A DNA stretch of 25,928 nt. It comes from Rickettsiales bacterium (GTDB lineage: Bacteria; Pseudomonadota; Alphaproteobacteria; Rickettsiales; JANQQO01). Location of the stretch: the NCBI GenBank assembly GCA_028289305.1, contig JANQQO010000004.1:1-25928 (forward strand). Reading direction: 5' to 3'. The translations under genes and the position numbers were made by a program. Every line of letters begins with the position of its first letter. Position 1 is the stretch's first letter. The notes under the pieces are model-generated. The model had not been told where the DNA came from. It ran no database searches and saw only the letters and a list, made by a program, of their open reading frames with translations. Positions 1-7,500 of this stretch are shown here, piece after piece.

Positions 1-1
1 C

Positions 2-1159
2 GAGCCGTTTTCTGCCCTGGCCTTCAAAGTGATGACTGATCCCTTCGTCGGCTCGCTCACCTTCGTGCGTATCTATTCTGGCACGCTCGAATCCGGCGCC
101 AGCGTCAATAACCCGGTAAAAAGCAAAAAAGAGCGTATCGGCCGTATGCTGCTAATGCATGCCAATAGCCGTGAAGATGTTAAAATTGCGCATGCTGGCG
201 ATATCGTCGCTATTGCAGGCCTGAAAGACACTACCACGGGTGACACGCTCTGCGATCCCAACAACCCGGTCATCCTGGAGCGTATGGAATTCCCAGAGCC
301 CGTGATCGAAGTGGCAGTAGAGCCCAAAACCAAGGCCGACCAAGAAAAAATGTCGCAAGCCATTGGCCGCCTGGTCGCAGAAGATCCGTCATTGCGCGTA
401 TCGGTGGATGATGAAAGCGGGCAAACCGTGCTCAAAGGCATGGGTGAGCTCCACTTGGAAATCATCATCGACCGCATGAAGCGTGAGTTCAATGTAGAAG
501 CCAATATCGGCGCTCCACAGGTGGCGTATCGCGAAACCATCACGCAAAACTCGGATATCGACTACACCCACAAGAAACAAACCGGTGGTGCGGGGCAATT
601 TGCTCGCGTCAAAATCCTGTTCGAGCCACTCGAAGCAGGGAATGGGTTTGAGTTCGAAAACAAGGTGGTTGGTGGTAACGTGCCGCGGGAATACATCCCA
701 GCGGTGGAAAAAGCTATCGATGCCGAGCGCGAGAACGGTATCCTAGCTGGCTACCCTACCATCGATTTCAAAGCCACACTGTATGATGGCGCCTACCACG
801 ATGTTGACTCCAGCACGATGGCGTTCGAAGTGGCTGCGAAAGCGGCCTTCCGCGAAGGCATGTCTAAAGCAACACCTAAAATCCTAGAGCCTATCATGAA
901 GGTAGAGGCTGTCACCCCAGAAGAATATATGGGAGACATTATCGGCGACCTGAATAGCCGCCGTGGCCAAGTGCAAGGCATGGAAGACCGCGGCAACGCC
1001 AAGGTGGTTGATGCCATGGTGCCGCTTGCTACCATGTTCGGCTATGTGAACAACCTGCGCTCCTTGTCACAAGGCCGCGCACAGTTCACCATGGAATTCG
1101 ACCATTACGAGCAGGTCCCGCAAAACGTTGCCGAAGAAATTCAGGCAAAAGTTGCGTAA
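2..1159 (+). CDS. fusA: Elongation factor G, 3' part (5' end outside window)
   Basis: This is the C-terminal part of the ribosomal translocase EF-G, the GTPase that moves tRNA and mRNA during elongation and helps recycle ribosomes. The frame is open from the first complete codon at position 2, where EPFSALAFKVMTDPFVG matches the start of the beta-barrel domain II. About 385 of the usual roughly 690-700 residues are present. They cover domain II, domain III (GMGELHLEI), domain IV and domain V, ending shortly after a FGYVNNLRSLSQGRA block typical of EF-G. The GTPase domain lies to the left of the window. The GTG/ATG codons near position 30 are internal, not starts. The usual downstream neighbour tuf is absent: 227 nt of structured spacer leads straight into tRNA-Trp. 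Identification is certain from family motifs. Confidence 0.97.
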   Translation, partial: EPFSALAFKVMTDPFVGSLTFVRIYSGTLESGASVNNPVKSKKERIGRMLLMHANSREDVKIAHAGDIVAIAGLKDTTTGDTLCDPNNPVILERMEFPEPVIEVAVEPKTKADQEKMSQAIGRLVAEDPSLRVSVDDESGQTVLKGMGELHLEIIIDRMKREFNVEANIGAPQVAYRETITQNSDIDYTHKKQTGGAGQFARVKILFEPLEAGNGFEFENKVVGGNVPREYIPAVEKAIDAERENGILAGYPTIDFKATLYDGAYHDVDSSTMAFEVAAKAAFREGMSKATPKILEPIMKVEAVTPEEYMGDIIGDLNSRRGQVQGMEDRGNAKVVDAMVPLATMFGYVNNLRSLSQGRAQFTMEFDHYEQVPQNVAEEIQAKVA

Positions 1160-1181
1160 TAAAAACAAATGAAATGAGTGG

Positions 1182-1210
1182 TTGCTTTTTCGCACGAAGC
1201 AGCGTATATA
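1182..1210 (+). promoter_or_regulatory. Candidate sigma70-type promoter for tRNA-Trp-secE transcript
   Basis: A TTGCTT box (1182-1187) is separated by exactly 17 nt from a TATATA box (1205-1210), just after the fusA stop. A start near 1217 would give a leader of about 170 nt before the tRNA. The spacing is ideal, but the hexamers are only partial matches to consensus (3/6 and 4/6). The call is inference from sequence pattern. Confidence 0.45.
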
Positions 1211-1219
1211 GGCCACCCC

Positions 1220-1254
1220 GGTTAGGGGTTCGGGGTAAAAGTTGAACCCCAACC
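1220..1254 (+). other. Hairpin in the fusA/tRNA-Trp spacer
   Basis: An 11-bp stem with one bulged A pairs 1220-1231 with 1244-1254 around a 12-nt loop. No T-run follows, so it is not a classical intrinsic terminator. Two ggggt blocks (1225-1229, 1232-1236) and two acccc blocks (1215-1219, 1246-1250) allow mutually exclusive pairings, so the segment could switch between folds. It sits just downstream of the predicted transcription start. Confidence 0.5.
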
Positions 1255-1273
1255 TCTATAGTAGAAACGAGTA

Positions 1274-1372
1274 TTTTGCTCCAGATTTAGGAGCAACATT
1301 GGCGAGGAGCGGAACGTACGAAAAGGTACTTGAGCACCACAGGCAATGGTGCGACGACAATATGGAGCAAAA
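1274..1372 (+). other. Nested inverted repeats, candidate structured leader RNA
   Basis: TTTTGCTCC at 1274-1282 is perfectly complementary to GGAGCAAAA at 1364-1372 (9 bp; 2 more pairs outside one mismatch). The stem encloses a 6-bp hairpin (1334-1339 with 1347-1352, 7-nt loop) and a small GTAC/GTAC hairpin (1316-1319 with 1326-1329). A competing GCTCC/GGAGC pairing exists at 1278-1294. The element ends 14 nt before the tRNA 5' end. It could be a processing structure, a structured leader or a decayed repeat. I do not recognise an RNA family. The pairing is seen in sequence; the function is unknown. Confidence 0.4.
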
Positions 1373-1386
1373 GACGAAGTTTATAT

Positions 1387-1462
<76 letters not shown>

Positions 1463-1517
1463 TGTGAGCATCGGTTTTATGGAAAGCATTGCTCCCGTAA
1501 AACAAAAAGGAAAGAAT

Positions 1518-1709
1518 ATGGCAAATGTAACGCCAGCAAAGTTTGTAGAACAGGTAAAACAAGAGACATCACGCGTCACCTGGCCCACCCGCAAGGAAAC
1601 GCTGATCTCTACGGCAACGGTCCTCGTGATGGTCACCATCGCCGCAGTGTTTTTCCTCTTTGCAGATTGGGTGATTTCCTCGCTGGTACAGTACATTTTA
1701 GGGATTTAA
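1518..1709 (+). CDS. secE: Protein translocase subunit SecE
   Basis: SecE is the small, essential inner-membrane subunit of the SecYEG protein-export channel, where it clamps the two halves of SecY. The 63-residue protein has the standard short bacterial layout. An amphipathic cytosolic N-terminal half carries the family signature around VKQETSRVTWPTRKE, and a single C-terminal transmembrane helix follows (about residues 30-55). The ATG at 1518 is chosen because AAGGAAAG lies just upstream and the protein then begins MANVTPAKF, as expected. An in-frame GTG at 1464 would begin 2 nt after the tRNA and add 18 residues with no family match. It is followed 3 nt later by nusG, the conserved secE-nusG pair. 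Confidence 0.95.
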   Translation: MANVTPAKFVEQVKQETSRVTWPTRKETLISTATVLVMVTIAAVFFLFADWVISSLVQYILGI

Positions 1710-1712
1710 ACC

Positions 1713-2243
1713 ATGGCAAAATGGTACATCGTACATGCCCATTCGGGCAGTGAGAAACGCGTTGCACAGTCGATCAAAGATCAGGCTGCCAAGAAAGGCA
1801 TGGAAGAATCAATCGAAGAGGTCTTCGTGCCCGTCCAGAATGTCGTGGAGATGAAAAAAGGTCGGAAAACCAATGCAGAACGCAAATTCTTCCCAGGATA
1901 TGTGTTGGTCAAAATGGATCTCAACGACGATAGTTGGCACCTCATTAAAAGCATTCCAAAAGTCACTGGCTTCCTCGGTGGCAGCGGCAATAAGCCAAGC
2001 CCCATCCCAGAACACGAAGTGAACGACATCTTCCGCCAAGTAGAAGAAGGCATCACGGCGCCAAAACCCTCCGTCACCTACGATATTGGCGATACCGTCA
2101 AAATCGTGGATGGGCCGTTCGAATCCTTCACTGGCGTGGTAGAGGGCCTAGACGAAGAAAAAAGCAAACTGGCTGTAGCCGTCACCATTTTCGGCCGCGC
2201 TACCCCAGTTGATCTTGAATATGCACAAGTGGAGAAGGTGTAA
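1713..2243 (+). CDS. nusG: Transcription termination/antitermination factor NusG
   Basis: NusG binds the RNA polymerase clamp, suppresses pausing and links polymerase to Rho or to the leading ribosome through S10. The 176-residue protein shows the N-terminal NGN domain, starting MAKWYIVHAHSGSEKRV and including the FPGYVLVKM strand. A C-terminal KOW domain spans about residues 125-175 (IGDTVKIVDGPFESFTGVVE). Length equals the family norm. The start ATG lies 3 nt after secE. Its stop is only 1 nt before the rplK start, and its last codons carry the rplK ribosome-binding site, so the two genes are probably translationally coupled. Confidence 0.97.
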   Translation: MAKWYIVHAHSGSEKRVAQSIKDQAAKKGMEESIEEVFVPVQNVVEMKKGRKTNAERKFFPGYVLVKMDLNDDSWHLIKSIPKVTGFLGGSGNKPSPIPEHEVNDIFRQVEEGITAPKPSVTYDIGDTVKIVDGPFESFTGVVEGLDEEKSKLAVAVTIFGRATPVDLEYAQVEKV

Positions 2244-2244
2244 C

Positions 2245-2667
2245 ATGGCAAAGAAAGTCGCAAATATCATCAAGCTGCAAATCGATGCAGGTAAAGCAAA
2301 TCCATCACCGCCCGTTGGTCCTGCTCTCGGCCAGGCTGGCGTGAATATCATGGATTTCTGTAAGGCATTTAACGACGCTACCAAAGAACAGCAGGGCCCT
2401 ATCCCCGTGGTCATTACCGTCTATGAAGACCGTTCTTTCACCTTTGTGACTAAAGTAGCACCGGCTTCATACCTCATCAAACAAGCGATGAAGCTGAAGA
2501 AAGGCTCATCCGCACCGGGCAAAGACATGGTTGGCAAGGTCTCCATGGCCAAGCTGCGTGAAGTCGCTGAAATAAAAATGAAAGACCTGAACACGACCGA
2601 TATTGATGCCGCCGCACGTATTATGGCGGGTACGGCAGTATCCATGGGCTTAGAAGTAGTGGAGTAA
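2245..2667 (+). CDS. rplK: 50S ribosomal protein L11
   Basis: L11 forms the GTPase-associated centre with 23S rRNA and is needed for the RelA response on stalled ribosomes. The 140-residue product begins MAKKVANIIKLQIDAGKANP, has the proline-rich PSPPVGPALGQAGVNIM N-terminal signature and ends in the rRNA-binding C-terminal domain. The ATG at 2245 is chosen over upstream in-frame codons because GGAGAAGG (2231-2238) sits 6 nt before it and the protein matches the family length. No separate leader exists between nusG and rplK, so the L1-binding autoregulatory site known from E. coli would have to lie in the nusG 3' end or elsewhere. rplA follows after 5 nt. Confidence 0.97.
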   Translation: MAKKVANIIKLQIDAGKANPSPPVGPALGQAGVNIMDFCKAFNDATKEQQGPIPVVITVYEDRSFTFVTKVAPASYLIKQAMKLKKGSSAPGKDMVGKVSMAKLREVAEIKMKDLNTTDIDAAARIMAGTAVSMGLEVVE

Positions 2668-2672
2668 GAAAA

Positions 2673-3359
2673 ATGGCAGGAAAACGCATCAAAGCCGCTC
2701 GCGAGGCTATCAACCAAGAAAAGCTCTACGACCTCAAAGAGGCTGTGAGCACGCTTAAAACACTACCATCGAAAGTCAAATTCGATGAACCCATCGATAT
2801 CGCCATCAATCTTGGTGTTGATCCACGCCAGTCGGATCAAACCGTGCGTGGCGTTACGCCTATGCCCCATGGCCTAGGTAAAACCGTTCGTGTTGCTGTG
2901 TTTGCGAAGGATGCAAAAGCAGAAGAGGCAAAAAAAGCCGGCGCTGACGAAGTTGGGAGTGAAGAATTAGTTGCAAAAATTCAAAAAGGTGATATGAACT
3001 TCGACCGCTGCATCGCTACCCCGGATATGATGGGTGAGGTTGGAAAAGTGGCAAAATTACTCGGCCCGCGTGGGTTGATGCCTAATCCCAAGCTCGGCAC
3101 CGTCACAGAAGACGTAGCAGAAGCAGTGAAAAAAGCAAAAAGCGGTGAAGTAGAATTCCGCGCAGACAAGGGCGGCATCGTCCATGCCAGCGTTGGAAAA
3201 ACAAGCTTTAAAGAAGATGCATTGGTAGAAAATGTAAAAGCCTTGGTGGCGGCAGTGAAGCAAGCAAAACCTTCCGGTGCTAAGGGTACATATATTGAAA
3301 AAGTTGCGCTAAACCCCACCATGGGCCCAAGCGTAAAAGTAGATGTAGCAAGCGTATAA
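2673..3359 (+). CDS. rplA: 50S ribosomal protein L1
   Basis: L1 builds the mobile stalk at the ribosomal E site that handles deacylated tRNA. In enterobacteria it also represses its own rplKA mRNA. The 228-residue protein is slightly shorter than E. coli L1 (234). It contains the hallmark GPRGLMPNPKLGTVT, the RGVTPMPHGLGK segment and the C-terminal NPTMGPSVKVD strand. The start ATG at 2673 lies 5 nt after the rplK stop; an A+G-rich stretch overlapping that stop serves as ribosome-binding site. Only 24 nt separate it from rplJ. Confidence 0.97.
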   Translation: MAGKRIKAAREAINQEKLYDLKEAVSTLKTLPSKVKFDEPIDIAINLGVDPRQSDQTVRGVTPMPHGLGKTVRVAVFAKDAKAEEAKKAGADEVGSEELVAKIQKGDMNFDRCIATPDMMGEVGKVAKLLGPRGLMPNPKLGTVTEDVAEAVKKAKSGEVEFRADKGGIVHASVGKTSFKEDALVENVKALVAAVKQAKPSGAKGTYIEKVALNPTMGPSVKVDVASV

Positions 3360-3383
3360 GCGCTTAAAAAAAGGAATAGTATT

Positions 3384-3899
3384 GTGGATCGTGCACAGAA
3401 AAAGAATGCCGTTGCTGAGTTAAACGAAGCACTAAGCGGAGATACAAAATCCGTCGTCATTCTCTATTACCGCGGCCTCACCGTGGCAGAGATGAGCGAT
3501 CTGCGTAGCAAAGCGCGTGAAAACAGCGTCAGTATTAAAGTAACTAAGAACACGCTGACCAAACGCGCATTAGAAGGAACCGAATTCAGCGGCCTGGCCG
3601 AGCTTTTCTCTGGCCCCACCGCGATTGCATTTTCAAACGATGAAGTAGCAGCTGCCAAAACCATCGTTGATTTTGCAAAAGAAAATGAGAAGGTAGAAAT
3701 TGTTGCCGGCGCGCTCGGTAATAAAACGCTGGAACTCAGTGAGGTCAAATCCCTCGCTTCCTTACCTTCGCTAGACGAATCACGAGCAAAACTCATTGCT
3801 TTGATCAATACGCCAGCTACGAAGCTTGCTGGTGTGTTGCAATCGGCTACCGCGCAAGTGCCGCGTGTGTTGGCCGCGAAAGCTTCGGCTGGAGAATAA
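3384..3899 (+). CDS. rplJ: 50S ribosomal protein L10
   Basis: L10 anchors the L7/L12 dimers to the ribosome, forming the stalk that recruits translation GTPases. The 171-residue protein starts MDRAQKKNAVAELNEAL and has the TKNTLTKRAL motif. Its C-terminal helix (about residues 138-165), which binds L7/L12 dimers, is present. The start is GTG at 3384, supported by AAAGGA about 8 nt upstream and the conserved first residues. The upstream gap is only 24 nt, too short for an E. coli-style L10(L12) leader. Any L10-mediated autoregulation would need a structure within rplA. Confidence 0.96.
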   Translation: MDRAQKKNAVAELNEALSGDTKSVVILYYRGLTVAEMSDLRSKARENSVSIKVTKNTLTKRALEGTEFSGLAELFSGPTAIAFSNDEVAAAKTIVDFAKENEKVEIVAGALGNKTLELSEVKSLASLPSLDESRAKLIALINTPATKLAGVLQSATAQVPRVLAAKASAGE

Positions 3900-3930
3900 A
3901 CTAACAACCAACCGTAAAAGGGGTAATACC

Positions 3931-4311
3931 ATGGCCGCGAACTTGGAACAAATTGCTGAAGATCTTTCGGCGCTTACCGTAATGGAAGCATCGGAGCTCT
4001 CCAAACTGCTCGAAGAAAAATGGGGCGTTTCTGCCGCTGCTCCTGTTGCCGTTGCTGCAGCACCTGCTGCTGGCGGCGCAGAAGAAGCTGCAGAAGAAAA
4101 GGACGAATTTGAAATCGTTCTGGCCGCTGCAGGTGACAAGAAAATCAATGTCATCAAAGAAGTGCGTACCATCACCGGTCTTGGCCTGAAAGAGGCTAAA
4201 GATCTGGTAGAGTCAGCACCAAAAAGCCTTAAAGCTGGCGTGAAAAAAGAAGACGCTGAGAAGTTTAAGGCAGCACTTGAAGCAGCAGGCGCCACCGTCG
4301 AGCTTAAATAA
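3931..4311 (+). CDS. rplL: 50S ribosomal protein L7/L12
   Basis: L7/L12 is the multicopy acidic stalk protein that recruits EF-Tu, EF-G, IF2 and RF3. The 126-residue product has the N-terminal dimerisation helix (LEQIAEDLSALTVMEASELS), an Ala/Pro/Gly-rich hinge (about residues 35-52) and the compact C-terminal domain with GLGLKEAKDLVE. The ATG at 3931 is chosen because AAAAGGGG lies 7-14 nt upstream and the protein then matches family length. An open frame continues 35 codons further up but overlaps rplJ and has no family match. A long hairpin follows before rpoB. Confidence 0.97.
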   Translation: MAANLEQIAEDLSALTVMEASELSKLLEEKWGVSAAAPVAVAAAPAAGGAEEAAEEKDEFEIVLAAAGDKKINVIKEVRTITGLGLKEAKDLVESAPKSLKAGVKKEDAEKFKAALEAAGATVELK

Positions 4312-4320
4312 TACAAATAG

Positions 4321-4380
4321 CGACACACCGCTACGTCGCTTGCCTCTTTTAATAGAAATGGGCAAGTGCTGCGGTGTGCG
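4321..4380 (+). promoter_or_regulatory. rplL-rpoB intergenic long hairpin (attenuator/processing candidate)
   Basis: CACACCGC (4324-4331) pairs perfectly with GCGGTGTG (4371-4378). Inside it CGCTTGCC (4337-4344) pairs with GGCAAGTG (4361-4368, one G-T pair), with a small internal loop between the stems and an A/T-rich apical loop. A U-rich but interrupted stretch (ttgttatgtgtt) follows. In E. coli the same spacer carries a partial terminator that lowers rpoBC expression relative to rplJL, and an RNase III site. The position and double-stem shape suggest the same role here, by inference. Confidence 0.55.
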
Positions 4381-4513
4381 TTGTTATGTGTTAAAGCACG
4401 TATAGGTGTAGCTAGCGCAGCGCAAAACACCAATACGTTGTAGGTGTCCGTTTGAAGATCTGTTTTAAAGAAGTCTAAATACCGCAACTGTTTAGTAAGG
4501 AAATCATACTCCT
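4381..4513 (+). other. rpoB upstream leader, no gene
   Basis: This is the remainder of the rplL-rpoB spacer. It contains a weak second inverted repeat (GGTGT 4405-4409 with ACACC 4427-4431). The rpoB ribosome-binding site TAAGGA (4496-4501) is unusually far (12 nt) from the ATG. A TTGAAG box at 4452-4457 has no good -10 partner, so no internal promoter is claimed. Confidence 0.4.
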
Positions 4514-7500
4514 ATGGCATACTCTTTCACCGCTCGTAAACGCATTCGTAAAAACTTCAGCCGCACCAAGAAAGCGGCAGCCATGCCAAATCTCATTGAG
4601 ATTCAAAAACGCTCTTATGACAGCTTCCTTCTAGCAGATACCAAAGCGGAAGAGCGGGCAGATGCTGGGCTGCAAGCCGTGTTCAAATCCGTCTTTCCCA
4701 TAGAGAACTTCACCGAAACGGCCACGTTGGAGTTCGTGAAATACGAGATTGAAGCACCGAAATACGATGTCGATGAATGTATTCAGCGCGACCTTACCTT
4801 TGCAGCACCCCTGAAAGCCACGCTACGCCTTATCGTCTGGACAGTCTATGAAGATACCGGTGCACGGGAAATAAAAGGCATCAAGGAACAAGAGGTCTAT
4901 CTCGGTGATATCCCTCTCATGACCGAGCACGGCACCTTCATCATCAACGGCACCGAGCGTGTTATCGTCTCGCAAATGCACCGCTCACCCGGCGTATTCT
5001 TCGACCACGATAAAGGCGCCACCCACAGCTCTGGTAAGCTGCTCTATTCCGCCCGCGTCATTCCTTACCGCGGTTCTTGGCTCGATTTCGAATTCGATGC
5101 AAAAGACCTGCTCTACTTCCGTGTGGATCGCCGCCGTAAACTGCATATCGCAAGCCTGTTGCGCTCTATCGAGATGGATACGCAAGAAATCCTCAAAACA
5201 TTCTACACACCAGTTAGCTATAAAAAAGCCAAGAAGGGCTGGGCCACCGAGTTCGTCTTTGAAAAATACAAAGGCATTCGCCTAGAAAACGATCTGGTCG
5301 ATGCAAAAACCGGTAAAGTCATTGCCGAAACCGGCACCAAGATGACACCGCGCATCGGTAAAAAACTCAAAGAAGACGGTGTCAAAGAAGTACTCGCAAC
5401 ACCAGAAGAAATGGCGATAAAATATAGCGCCGAAGACATTATCGATAGCAGCACCGGAGAAGTGCTCATAAAAGCAGGTGATCAATTCTCTCCAGAGCTT
5501 ATCGACACATTAGAAGAACAGAAAGTCAAAGAGCTTAAGGTCTTAGACACCTCTGTCAGCGGTGATTACATCTTAAAATCCCTCGCGGTGGATAAAAACA
5601 CCACCCGCGAAGACTCGCTGATCGATATCTATAAAGTGATGCGTCCAGGCGAGCCACCAACAGCTGAAGCCGCTGAAGCCATGTTCCAAAGCCTGTTCTT
5701 CGACTCAGAGCGCTACGACCTCTCTGATGTCGGCCGCATGAAAACCAATGCACGGCTTGGTTTGGAGCATGAGGAAGGCCTGCACACTCTCACCAAAGAC
5801 GATGTCATTGAAATCGTCCGCACCCTGGTAAACTTGAAAAACGGCATCGGCGAGATCGACGATATCGACCATCTCGGCAACCGCCGTGTGCGCTCGGTTG
5901 GCGAGCTGATGGAAAATCAGTTCCGCATTGGCCTACTCCGCATGGAGCGCGCCATCATCGAGCGTATGAGCTCGGTAGAAGCCGACACCATCATGCCGCA
6001 TGATCTAATCAACGCAAAACCGCTTGCTGCAGTCATCCGTGAATTCTTTGGCTCCTCGCAGCTTTCCCAATTTATGGACCAAACCAACCCGCTATCTGAA
6101 GTCACGCATAAGCGCCGTCTGTCTGCGCTGGGCCCTGGTGGCCTTACGCGTGAGCGTGCTGGGTTTGAGGTGCGCGACGTTCACACCACGCACTATGGCC
6201 GCATCTGCCCGATTGAAACCCCAGAGGGCCCGAATATCGGCCTTATCAACAGCCTTGCGAGCTATGCGCGCATCAATAAATACGGCTTCATCGAAAGCCC
6301 ATACCGCAAGGTAGAAAACGGCAAAGTCACCGAGGAAGTGCACTACCTCTCCGCCATCGAAGAAGGTAAATACACCATCGCGCAGAGCAACGCCGAAATC
6401 GATGCACAGGGTAAAATCACTGGCGATCTGGTCAGCTGCCGTAAAAATGGTGACTTCGTGATGTCACACCCTTCCAACATCGACTTCATCGATGTATCAC
6501 CAAAACAATTGGTATCCGTTGCCGCATCGCTCATCCCCTTCTTGGAAAATGACGATGCAAACCGCGCCTTGATGGGCTCAAACATGCAACGCCAAGCCGT
6601 GCCATTGCTACGTGCGGAAGCACCGCTCGTCGGCACCGGTATGGAAGAAATCGTCTCGCGCGACTCCGGTGTTACCGCCGTTGCCCGCCGCAACGGTATC
6701 GTAGACCAGGTAGACGCTACCCGTATCGTAGTGCGTGCTACTGCCGATAACGATAATAAAGCCGTTGGCGTGGATATTTATAACCTCAAGAAATTCCAAC
6801 GCTCCAACCAAAACACCTGCATCACCCAGCGCCCGCTGGTGAAAGTCGGTGATAAGGTAAAATCGGGTGACATCATCGCCGATGGCCCAAGCACCGATCT
6901 CGGCGAGCTTGCACTCGGCCGTAACGTGATGGTCGCCTTCATGCCATGGAATGGCTATAACTTCGAAGACTCCATCCTGATCTCCGAACGCGTGGTGAAA
7001 GAGGATGTCTACACCTCCATTCACATCGAAGAATTCGAGATCATGGCCCGCGATACCAAGCTTGGCCCAGAAGAAATCACCCGCGATATCCCCAATGTCG
7101 GCGAAGAATCGCTACGCCATCTCGATGAGGTGGGCACCGTGCTCATCGGTGCGGAAGTAAAAGCCGGTGATATTCTGGTTGGAAAAGTCACGCCAAAGAG
7201 CGAATCCCCGATGACGCCTGAAGAAAAACTGCTGCGCGCCATCTTTGGTGAAAAAGCCGCTGATGTACGCGACACCTCAATGCGCGTGCCTCCTGGTGTT
7301 ACAGGCACAGTGGTAGATGTGCGTATTTTCTCCCGCCGTGGTATCGAAAAAGATGAGCGTGCGCTGGCTATAGAACGTGCAGAAATCGAGCGCCTGGGTA
7401 AAGACCGCGATGACGAATTCGCGATCCTAAGCCGCCATATCTATGACCAATTGGAAGATATCCTTGCTGGCAAAGAAGCGGCATCTGGCCCTGATAGCAT

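Noticed and set aside
4452..4480. Possible rpoB promoter (TTGAAG with a CTAAAT-type -10)
   Set aside because: The -10 matches consensus at only half of the positions; not better than chance in an A+T-rich spacer.
3780..4487. 235-codon minus-strand open frame over rplL and its spacers
   Set aside because: Antisense to a certain ribosomal gene; low-complexity Ala/Ser-rich product caused by rplL codon bias.
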